64,000 nt of DNA from Thraustochytrium sp. TN22 (taxonomy: Eukaryota; Sar; Bigyra; Thraustochytrida; Thraustochytriidae): positions 1-64,000 of the forward strand of contig JABLUY010000207.1 in NCBI GenBank assembly GCA_013306675.1, in the 5' to 3' direction. Position numbers and translations under genes: made by a program. Shown one piece after another: positions 22,962 to 34,900 of the stretch (position 1 is its first letter; each line of letters opens with the position of its first letter). Under the pieces are notes generated by a model. It made no database searches. It was not told the DNA's origin and worked only from the letters and a program-made list of their open reading frames with translations.

Positions 22962-25900
22962 ATGTCAGCGCTGGTGGGGAGCCTGATCCAGCGGGTGCTG
23001 ACCAAGTACCTGGATGAGTACTTTACCTATGGCGAGCTCAAGGTGCACGGCATTGGCGAGTACACGGTGCTGGACCTGGAGCTGCGGCCCGAGGTGGTGC
23101 CCGCGAACCTGCCCATCAAGGTGAAAGAGTGCTCCCTCTCCTACATGAAGGTGTCTGTGGCAACGCGCCAACTCTTCAGCCTCAGCGACTCGTACGCCGT
23201 CAAGGCGGAGATCGACACCCTCAAGGTGCTCCTGGAGACGCGTGCCGAGGCGGAGTGGGACGAGGCGGCCGAGTTTGAGTCCCTCAAGGCCGTCAAGCTC
23301 GCCCTCATCCAGCAGATCCGGGATGAGGCGCTGCAGTCCATCGAGACCAAGCTCGACCAGCTTCAGGGCGAGCTCGGCACCGGTTCCGAAGACACCAGCG
23401 AGTCCTCCGTCATGGGCTTGGTCAAGAGCCTGGCGGTCCGCCTTGCCGGCAACTTCGAGGTCAAGGTCAAGCGCATCGACCTCGCCTACCACTTTGAGAG
23501 CTCCGACCGCGTCGGCCATGTCGGCATGCGCATCGATGAGTTCGCCCTGCGCAACACCGAGGACACCCCTCGCGTGGAGGTGGCGCGCAAGGTTGTCCGC
23601 GCCCAGGACGCCGACGCCGACAGCGACTACGCCGCCGGCCTCAGCCTCTCGCCAAAGGGTGCCAAGGCAGATGAAACGGTGCAGGAGCGCCGGCCTCGGG
23701 ACGGCGACGAGGTCTCCATTGCAGGCATTATCGTGGAGCCCGTGCAGGGCAGCACCGATCGCATCGTCAAAAAGGAGGTCTACGTGCGCAGCATCGAGGT
23801 CTATATGCAGCGCGGCAAGCGCGACGGCGGTCGGTCCGTGCGGGCCAGCCTCGTCGACCCCTTCTCGTGCGCCGTCATTCTGGCCGTCAACCTGACCAAG
23901 AACCCGCGCCCGACCCTCGGCATTGTCGAGGTGCACCTGAGCACCGTGGCCATGCGCGCGTCGCCAGACGATGTGGCTGCGCTCATCTTCATGAGCGAGA
24001 ACCTTTCGCAGCAGGTGCGCTGGAAGCTCTGGTGCGAGGACCGCTTCCGCAAGCTCGTCCAGACCGGCATCACCACCGAGGACCAGACCGAGTGCTTCCG
24101 CCTCTACGAGAAGATGTTCGAAAAGGGCAAGCAGGACGTCGACGAGCGCACGCGCGCGCCCAAGAAGCCCGCGCCTGCCGTCTCGGGCGTCGACGCCCTC
24201 CTCGCCGATCTCTCGTGGCTGCATCAGCGCGAGATGCGCGCGCACCCGGAGACGGTGCGCACCATCATGCGCAGCGTCGCCTCCATCGTGGCCAAGCGCA
24301 AGAAGGATCGCATCCTCGAGGAGCGCGAGCGCGGCAAGCAGCCTTCAATGCGCACGCGCATCAGCTCCACCGCCTACTCGTGGGCCAGCTGGGCGCTCGG
24401 CTCGTCCACGGACTCGACCGCCGCCGCCGACCCCACCGCGCCCCGCGTGCGCACCGAGGACGAGATCCGCGCCATGGCGGAGACGGCGAAGAGCCTCTCG
24501 TCGGCGCTCGGCATGACCAACACGGACGCCAAGGGCGACGAACGAAAGATGCGCGCGCACTGGCGCCGCGTCTTCGACTCCATCGACAAGGACAAGAGCG
24601 GGTCCATCGACGCGGTCGAGCTTCAGGTTGGTCTCGCCATGGCCGGCACCACGCTTAGCACCAAAAAGGTCGACGAGCTCCTCAGTGCCTTTGACACCAA
24701 CCAGGACGGCTCCATGGACTTTGAGGAGTTCTGCACCATGTGCAAGCTCGCGCCCAAGCGCGTCTTCGGCGCAGACGCCGACGCAGACGCCGAGGCTCGC
24801 CCGGATGTCTTTGCGCTCTCTATCACGGTCAAGCGCTTCGAGGCCATCCTGCTCGCCGAGGACGCTGCGCCCGACAAGGACCCGGCGCGCCTCGTGCTCG
24901 CCTGCGACGAGGTCTGCACGGTCCTGGCCGTTGAGAACATCATGAACCCGTACGTCGGCATGCGCGCGCTCAACTTCGGTAGCCGCAAGCTCGCCGTCGA
25001 CCTCTTCAAGGGCTCCGAGCGCCTCGCTGTCCTGGCGCCCCAAGCCTTCGTCACGCGAAAGCAGCCCGCCAAGCCTGGCTCCGGCTCGCAACGTCACGCG
25101 CGCCTCGACGAGGAAGATGACGACGGCGCCGGGGGCGCGGCACTCACGGATGAGGGCGACGAGCTCAGACTCACTCTCGCCGAGTCCCGCTTCCGCGTCC
25201 GCGTGCTCACGTTGCAGCTCTCCGAGGCCGACACCGCTCCCACCCTCAGTCCGTACTGCTCCATGTTCTACCAGGACGAGCATGATGACATCCTCGACAC
25301 GCAGACGAGCGGCCTCGTGGACGGGAGCAAGGGAAAACCCATGGATGGTTTCGTTGAGTACGACTTTACCGACCAAAAGGACCGCGTACCGCCGCTCGAG
25401 TTCATCGTCGGCCATGGCCGCTCTGAGCGCAAGGCGCGCATTCAAGTTCAGGTGCGCCAGCGCCAGGACGACTCCAGTTGGCTGCGCCGCATGGTCCGTC
25501 GCCGCTTCTCCGAGGTGGAGCCCAACGAGAACGACATGCCGCTTTGCAGCGTGGACGTCCTTCTCCCGGTGCGCGGCATCCCCGAACGCGAGTTTTCCAG
25601 GTTGCGCTCCCAGATGCGTCAGAGCTACCAGGAATGGTACACCATTCCCGGAGGCTTCGGCAAGCTCCGCCTGCTCATCGAGAGCGAGCCGTCAGGGCCG
25701 TCCGTGGTCCGCGCGCCGGCGCTGCCGCTGGCCAGCCGCAACCAGCACCCGCCCAGCACGCTGCTCGAGTTCGAGATGCTCTTCAACCAGAACATCTCCA
25801 CCACCATGGCAACCATGATTCTCGACGTAGCGGCCGGCCTCACCGCGCCGCGCTTCTACATCAACCTGCACCCGGACCTCCTCAGCTGGGCTGACCATGT

Positions 25901-28900
25901 GTCTTCGGCACACTCTGGGGACAAGATGAAGTCCCACGCCTGGCGGCCCGAGGCCGCGGAAGGGACCGAGAGCGCCGCCGCCGCCTCGGCCGTGCCCTGG
26001 CGCTGCGACAAGGTGCTTCTCGATCTCGCATTCCAGGAGATCCAAGACAAGCGCAGCGGCTCCCTGGTCAACGCCTCCGTCCATTGCGGGCTCGAGAAGC
26101 TCGGTCGCAAGGGCGCGCTTGATCCAGATGCCCCGCTCACCATCGGCGAGACGCAGAACCTGTACCAGATTGAGGCACTGCACCCTGAGGTGGCCATCGA
26201 GGTCACCCTCGAGCTCTCCAGTCGCCGCACCGTCAAGCTCAAGAGCATTACGCTCAAGCGCATTCTCGACGACGTCCGCAGCGGAAAGAAGAGTCTCCTC
26301 TTTTGGTGTGACACGGACGATGAAAACGTGCGCGTGCGCGTGTCCATCGACGCCTTCTCGCCCGACTTTGACGCCAATGAGGAGGACGAGGCGCAGGACG
26401 AGGCCCAGGCTGAGAACGACGAGGCCAAGGGCGCCGGAAACCACCACAGCCAGCAGCAGCAGCAGCAGCAGAACATTGGCGCGGCAGAGCAGGCGAGCAC
26501 CGCGACGACGCTCGCCACGCCGCCATCCTGGCAGCAGCAAGGGCAAATGGAGCAGGAACCGCCCGTCTCGGAGTGGGCCAAGTGGCTGCAGGCGGACCCT
26601 TTCGGCCTCGCCGCCTTCCCGCCCGTGATCGACCAGGACCTCGCGCACCTCAACGTTCAAGTCATCGGAGCGCGCGGCCTGCGCGCCGCGGACTTTGGCG
26701 GGACCAGCGACCCGTACTGCGTCCTTAGCTGCCACCACGAGGAGAAGCGCACACACGTCGTCAAGAAGACGCTCAATCCGACGTGGGAAGACAAGCCGGA
26801 CTCCTCGCTCTTCAAGTTCGGCCCGCTCCCCGGCACTGCCGTGGCGCCCATGTCGCCAGAGACCCTCGACCTGCGCGTCATGGATGAGGACTTTGGCGGT
26901 GAGTGGACGCACGATCTGCTCGGCGTCGCGCATGTGCCGCTGCACGACCTCTATGAGCGCATCGTGCAGGAGCCCGCTCAGGCTCGCCCGCCGGCCCCTG
27001 GCGCGCGCCAGCTCACGCCGCGGCGCCACTCCTCGCGGGGCCCTTCTTCCAAGCGCTACAGCCAGCGCCCTGCGTCGCGCGCCGACATCAATCCAGACCG
27101 CAGTATCACCATCTGGGTGCCGCTGCACATGCGGCAGGGCAAGGACAAGAGTGCGCCTCGCACGAGCGCGCTGAGCGAGGGCGACGCCGCCGACCCGAGC
27201 AAGGAGGCGGACGGCGCCGTGCAGCTGCGTGTGTGGCTCGAGCCCGTCGCGGAGGCGCGCCGCCCACAGTCCACCATTCCGGCAGCCGTCGACTTAACGC
27301 TGCTCTTGGACGTCGCCATGCCGCTTGTGCGCATTCCCAAGAACCACGAGCTGAACGACGCGCGCAAGACCATCGAGATCTCTTTCGGCCGCCCCGGTAT
27401 GTTCATGCACATCAACAGTGGCGCGTCCGACAATCTGCTTCGGGCGCTTCGCATCTACAAGGAGAAGGAAGACCTGCTCGAGCAACTGCAGCGCGGAAAG
27501 ACGGCCACCGCGCCACACGGCAGCACCACTGCTCCAGCCTCCTCACAGCTGGCGCTGGAGGACAGCGCATCGGCGGGTGAGGACGCAGACGCGGACAGCG
27601 GCTACTACAGCGCGGCAGAGCGGCCGAAGCTGGGCAAAGCCAGGCCCCAGCGTGCCAACAGCTCGTCCATCGCGACCACCGCATCCACCACGACCGAGGA
27701 CTTCCACTCGCTAGCCAGCGTCGATGACCTCGTCGACCGTCAGAGCAGCGGGGAGTTCTCGGAGGAGCTGCCAAAGCCCCCGCCTCAGGCGCCGGAGCGC
27801 GCCAAACCGTCACGCCGGCGCGTGCCGCGCTCCGTACTTTCCGACCTCAACACGCGGTTTGCCATGTACGTGGACACCTTTGAGATCCGCTTGGCCTTCG
27901 TTCGAAACCGTGGCAAGGACATGCAGGACTTTTTGCGTGTTGCCGTGGAAGGCGTCGCCCTTGACCTGCTTTATCAGCTGTATGACTGCGGGTTGCCGCG
28001 CATTGCCCTCATGCTCAAGGCAGACTGCTTCGCGATCGAGGACCGGTGGCAGGGTCACGCCATCGTCGGCAAGAACCTTATCGACGTCTACCCGGAGCGC
28101 GAGCACGAGCTATCCAAGGCCCAGGCGCGCCGCCTGGGGGAGCTGCGCAAGAAGGCGAGTCGCCCTCAGTTCCGCCTCTCTCTCGTGTACGAGCGCGACG
28201 CACAGATGGAAGACGAGCATCAGCGGCTTCGAACCAATCCTGTGCCGGCGCTCCGCTTCGGCATCGACCTGGAAGGCATGTTTGTGCTCTTGACGCCACT
28301 CGTGAACTTCACCGCCAAGCTCGCCAACGCCTTCCACCTGCTCGACGACGAGGGCATCGCGCAGCCCAGCGCAGTGCAGGAGGTCCAGGACGCTTCTGCG
28401 GACGCCTCGGCGTCGCCGACAGGTCCAGGTACAGCCAACCCACCGCCTCCCGCGAACGAGGCGCAAGCCCAGGATGCGGCCAAGGCCCCGCCGGGATCGA
28501 TCCTGCCCGTGTCCCGTGTCCAGGTGCTGGTGAATACGAGCCGCGTCGAGCTGCATCTGATGCGGCGCGCATCTCTGTGCATGGAGACGCGGCGCCGTCT
28601 GCATCGATTCCCGCCCAAGGCGCTCATTCTTCGCGTGAGCTCCAAGGTCAACTATACTGCAGAAGCGGCGCCCATGGACGGCAGGATGCTCTGTGTGCCA
28701 TCCACAGAATCGCTCAAGGTAAGCGCGACGTGTGACATTCGCATTGGCCGTACCAAGCTTGAGCGTGATCGCTTCCGGGAGCTGCCGCGCGAGATCTCCA
28801 ACGACAACGTCGTGCTGGAGCCCTTCACCTTCAACCTCACCATGAGAACCGAGCCCATCGAAAGCGCTCGCGAGCTACGCCTTGCGCAGCGCCTGGACAA

Positions 28901-31900
28901 CTTCGAGGCGAGCGGCAAGTCCACCAGCAGCGGCATGGGCTCATTCTTCCAGGCCGGGAGCGGCAGCCACCTGGAACTCGTGGAGCACCCCGAGGAGGAT
29001 GAAGAGGAAGCCAAGGAGGGCCGGGACCTGGACGACAGCGGGGCGAGGCAGAACGCAAAGGGCATTCGCGACCTACGCGCCGAAGACATCTGGGGGGTCA
29101 ACTCGTACACGGTTCTCGCGCAGCAGCGTATGCGCACAGAGCTCAACAAGGCCAAGGAGGCGAACTTCCGGACAGTCCGCGTCATGGAGATGCGCCTTGA
29201 CGGCCTGGAGATGCGCTTCGACACGGGCGATCTGGTCTTCTTCATGGAGGTGGGTAACAGGCAGATGGAGATGCTGGCGAAGCTTTACCCTGCCCAGGGT
29301 GCGGCCCAGGACGACGCACCCGTCGCAAACGGTGGTGATCCGCACGAGGCCGGCCCTGGCGCCCTGCAGCGCGGCGACCGCGCCGACTCCGTCTTGAGCC
29401 ACCAGCGCGGCCATGCCGAGTCCATGCTTTCGCAGCAGACCTCCGTCAGCAGCGTGACAGGCGCGTCGGAGCTGCCTGGTGCGAACTCCGCCCACAGCCC
29501 GGTCCGGGTGCTCACGGAGAACGACATCCGGGTGCTCGAGAAGACGCACTCAAACGTCGAGGAGTTGCCTACGGAAGACGGCCCGTCTTTCGGGCAGCAG
29601 CAGAAGGATCAGCAGCAGAAGCGGAGCTCCTGGCGCGATGCAATCGGCACCGGGACCGGGACCTCTCTGGTGCCGGCATGGCTCATCTCAAGCATGGTGC
29701 CGATGCTGGTCATGTGCGTGGACACGGAGGCATTCCGACGACGATTGCCTGGCGACTTCCCGGGCCATTGGAATACGGAGCGCGACGCGGAGGTGATGGG
29801 CATGCTGGCGGACAAGGCAGCCAAAGCATCCGACGTGGAAAACGTTTTCAACCAGGTAAACGTGTACGTGAACCAGCTCATGTTGGGCATCGGCAACAAC
29901 GTGGAGGGCTACCCAACGCCATTTGTTCGCCTCAGCCTCGCGCAGTTCAACCTGATTGGTTGCTCGCGAACGGCCTTTGGCGACGACCTGCAGGTCCGAG
30001 GCTACGTATCCACGACCAGTACAACGTACAACCCGATCGTGCGGACGTGGGAACCGCTCATTGAGCCTTACTCTCTGCTGCTGCAAGCGGAGCGGAGCGA
30101 GAAGACCACGGGTCTGCTGCTGCAGGCCATCGCGCCTCGGCGCTTCAACCTCAACATCACGGACGGGTTTCTGCGCTCGCTTGTGAGCTTCATGAGCTCG
30201 CTCGACCCGACCTACACGCCACTCGACGACGAGCGCCTCCACGGCATGTACACGCCGAACTGGGTCGTCAACGAGACCGGTCATCGCCTCTCGTTGTGGC
30301 CCGTCTCCGACCCGGAGGCGCAGTACCATTCTGTGGACCCGCAGCTCCTCTCCTACCGCGGCAAGGACCAGTTGTACGACGTCATGACAGGGCACTCGTG
30401 CCGCTTGCACCTGCACGACACGCGGCGCATCCAGAACAAGATGGCCGAGCTGCTGCACCACCTGCGGGAAAACAAGCGCCGGCTTCTCGTGAAGACGGTC
30501 AAGTACATGCAGCGCGCCGCGCGCCAGACGCGTGAGGAGCGCGAGAACTCCCAAACCTCCTTGGATGACCGCGGCGCGGAGGACAAGGACGGGGAGGACG
30601 CCGGCGATCTGGAGCGGGCCAAGGGTCTGATCCAATCCAACGAAAACGTGCTCCGGGGCGACTCCGAGACCGAGGAGGACCGCACCAAACGCCACAAGGA
30701 GGAGGCGGCGGAGCTGCGCAAGGACCTCACTGAGCTCTTCCACTTCATGGACGAGGACGACAGCGGCGAAATCTCATGCGTCGAGCTGCAGAACGCGCTC
30801 TCGCACTACGGCGAACCCATCAGCATCGAGGAAGTGCTCTACTCGATTGGTGAGATGGACGACGACGGCGTGGAAAACGTCGACGCATCCGAGACGGGCA
30901 TTGACCTGCGCGAATTTCTCGCCTTCTTCGAGCCGGCCCTCCATCCATCCAAGGAGCGCCGGCCGCCGGGTCTTGAGGTGCACGCGCTGGGCTTTCACAT
31001 TGGTGGCCTGGGCCGCGCCTTTGAGCGCCCGGACGAGGACGGCGAGGAGACCGCGCCGAAGAGCATGAGGCGCGGCAGTAGCTCGGCAGCGGGTGCTGGC
31101 AGCGACGCGCAAGCGAGCGCGCAGACCGTCGAGCTCTCGCTCCCGGAGCAATTCGGCCTCGCCCCTGCTGGAAACGCCGGCACCTTCATGCTCAAGACGA
31201 TGAACGTGATTCACCCACGGCCGGACGGCGAGCACCGCCACGAAACGAACGAGGGCCGGCGCGGCTCTAGCGCCACTGGTCAAGGCGGGAGGAGCACGGC
31301 GGCCGAGGACACAGATGTGGACGACGCGAATCCGGCGGACTCGCCTGAGGCGGACGAGGAGGCCCGCGAGAAGCGGCGCGAGAGCAAGCGACTGTCAGCG
31401 CAGCAGATCAAGAAGCAGGATGACCGCCGCTACGCGTTCCAGGACCACCATGTGAATGCGCTGAGCGTGGTTGCCAACGTGCAAAAGATTGGGCGGTCGT
31501 CGGCCGGTGACCTCCTCTTTCTGGAGACGCCAATCCGCATCGAGAATCGGACCGTTGTACCTCTCAAGATCGAGTTCGTCATTAGCGGCGCGGACGGCGG
31601 TGAGTTCACCCGCGAGGCAGTCTTCACGCTGTCAGCGGGCGATGAGCAGTCTGTGCCGCTCAAGTTCCTTTACGCGCAGCAGCTCGGGCTCGATCGCATC
31701 CTGGGCCCCGGGAATGTCCGTGTGGGCTTCGCCGTCACGCCCGTCATGGACCGCGCCACGGTGAAGCGGCTGTGGGCCAACAAACACGGCGAGGAGCAGG
31801 ACAGCCATGAACAGCAACAGCAGAGCCGGCGGCAGTCCATGGAAAGCCGCAGCGGCCGCGCGCAGTCCATCAACAGTGCGCACTCGGTGCGCAGCACGGA

Positions 31901-34900
31901 CTCGGCCGTGGACCTCTGGGTGCCCTCGAGCATTCTTGTGACGCTGGATGGCGGCCAGGGGCTCACGGTCGTGCAGCCCTTCCGGTCAACCGACGATTTG
32001 CTCGATAAGGATGGCCGTCTGCTCAACGACCTGCTCGTCAGCGAGCACCAGCACAGCGGGAGTGGCCACGCGGGCAACAAGGACAGCCCGGAGCTCGACA
32101 GTGACATTGTGGGCGCAAGTCGTGTCGAGTTTGAGCCCGTCAATCAGGACGACACTGAGGGCGCGGCCGAGGACGACGACGTCTTCGAGGAGGCGTCCAC
32201 GGCGCAGAGAAAAATCAGCCAACGCGGCGCGGCGATTGAGGATCTGGATGCGAGCACCGGCGCGGCGGACGGCGCGGTCGATCCAGAGCATCCGCCCCCG
32301 CCGCACGCCTTCGAGTGCGTCATGCTGACGCAGCGCAACGCGCTGCAGACCTTCGAGATGAAGGAGGTGCTCACGGTGCAGGTCCTGCAGGCATCGAACC
32401 TGCTCGCCGCCGACTTTAACAATTCCTCGGACCCTTTTGTGGTGGTCTGGTCGCTGGACGGCCAGGAGCGTCCCGTGGAAAAGTACAAGACGCCCAAGAT
32501 CAAGAAGACCCTCAATCCGGTGTGGCCGAACAAGTCGACCTTCCTCTTTGGTGACGGCAAGGAGCCCCTGTCGCGGCAGAAGACGCTGCGCTTCAAGGTC
32601 ATGGACTGGGACGCGGTCTCGAGCAACGACCCGCTTGGCTACGTGACGCTGGGCATGGAGAAGATCATCAGTTGGTTCTCCGGCGGCCCAGCGGTCGGTT
32701 CGCCCCGCGGCGTGATCAAGAAGACATTTGGGCTTGATGGCGGCCCGGGCCTGGCAAAGAAGGATGCCAAGGGCTCGCTCACGGTCGAGTTTAGCTACCG
32801 CCGGTACACGGCGGCCACGGGCGCTCCCACGTGCAACCTGCAGCACGTGCTTAGCTTCTACCCGCCGCTCGTGCTGGAGAACCTGTTGCCTGTGCCGCTT
32901 GAGATTGCCCTCGTGGTGCGCGAGACATCCGGCGAGGCTCGCGTGCGGCGACAGCACAAGATCAAGATTCAAAAGGGCGGCCGCGTGCCGTTCCACGAGC
33001 TCGATGGCGCTCTCTTTGACTACCTGGACCCGATTTGGTGCCAGCACCACTCTCAGCGCGCGTCGAAGCTGTCACGCGCCAAGCCCAAGCAGCTCGCGGC
33101 CCGCGAGGGTCTTGTCGGTGAGGTGCGCGTCCGCGTTCTACTCAACGACCGTCCCACCGCGTGGAGCGAGCCCGTGGAGCAGACGCCGCTGGGCGTGCAG
33201 ATCAAGGACGTCGGCTCGGACCGCGCGCTCTGCAGCGTGAGCGCCGAGGTGGAGCGCAATGCCGTCCAGGATGGCGGCGGCCGCCGCCTCATCGTGTCGG
33301 CGCCGCTCTGGGCTGTCAACAAGACCGACATGGTACTCGACTGGACCGTGGCGCTGACCGACAAGAAGCGGCATCTAGATACTGGGCCGAGCCGCGCGAA
33401 GCTCGTTGACCACGTGCCCACGGCTGTGGTGCCCATGTATGCGCGGCCCCTGCAGCGCCAGATCTTTGCCGAGGCGCGGATGCACACGGGAGAAAATGCG
33501 CCGCGCTTCACGGCATCGTCCTCAGACTACATCATGGACGACGAGAGCCAGGAGCTGCAGTCCGGTCTTCCCGTCTACAAGCCGCTCTTCTCGCGGCAGC
33601 TTCCGGGCCCGGAAAACTTTCCGAGTTTTCAGCTGGCCTTTGTCGCGTCCCGCATCGAGGGCATGCCCTCGACCACTGGCGCAGTGTGCCTGGCCGGCGC
33701 CATGACCGAGGAACACCAGCACCAGCACCCGCAGAGCGCCCGCTCGTACAATGCAGGCATCATGCTGAGCTCGCGCGACACCTGGCCTTTTGGCAGTGGG
33801 TATTTGTCCGTGACAGTGCCCTCGTCGAGCAGCGCTGAGCCGCACGGCACGGTGGTGCTTGAGCTGTGCGAGATCCATCAAAGTGACATGGCGCCGGCGG
33901 CATCCTTCGTGCAGAGCGGCGGGGGCGCGGCTGCGGAAGCTGGCGGCAACGAGTCCGGGCAAGCAGCCAAGGGCGTCAAGAACTCCGAGTCGAATGGGAA
34001 CCGGTCCAGCCAGCGCCTGACGCACGGCTTGGACAGCCTGTATGTGAGCCCGCGAAAGCAGCGCGTGCTGGGCCGTGCTGAGCTGAGCGTGCCGCAGCTG
34101 CTGGAGACGCTGCTCGTGCAGGGCCGCACAACCTGCACGCAGGAGTTTCCCCTCGATCAAGGCGGAGGCACCGCCAAGGTGCACATGGAGATCTGCTTGG
34201 CTGGCATGCCGATGGACGAGCGGCTCGTGTCGGTATACAGCGCGCTGTCCGGCGTGGTGAGCGACCTACCTTTTCGCCGCGACATCGGCGTGTGGCTGTC
34301 CCCGCTTTGGGGCCCGTTCTCGCTCACGTCGCTCCTCGTGGTGGGCCCCAAGTACCGCGTGGCGAACATCACCGAAGAACCGCTGCTGGTGAAGCAGGAG
34401 GGCTGCCCGGACTGCACGGCAATCTTGCTCAGCCCGAGGGACCCGGCAATCCGCTACGACCCGAACGATCTTTCAGACGTGACGGCCTTCTCCTTTCACC
34501 TTCAGCTGTCGCCGGGGACGCGGTACCAGCTGCGCGAGGACCCATCCAAGAAGTCGTACACGGCGACGGACGCGATCCAGGTGCGCCTGGCGCACCCGGA
34601 CGGCGTGTGGTCGGCGCCGATGCGGCTGGGGGAGCTGGATGACTTTGCGATGCAGCTGCGCGTGGGCAAGGACCAACGCCGCGCCGCGCGCGTGTGGGTG
34701 GACGCCAACGAGGTGCTGCCTTCGGAGATGATCATCTTCCGTTCCTTGGAGCTGGATCAGGTCAACTACGCGGTGCGCAACACGCTCAAGGATCGCGCGT
34801 TCGATGTGGTGCAGGTTCCAGCGCACGAGGCTGGTTGCCTGGCGCCGTTGAAGCGGATCTTCAAGCCGCCCAAGTCGGCGGCTCGGCGCATGCGCGAGGC

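Noticed and set aside
22469-23005. N-terminal extension of cyclophilin-SYF2 to 23005
   Set aside because: It would overlap the start of VPS13, has no good start and is Arg-rich noise; the cyclophilin domain begins right after the ATG at 22468.
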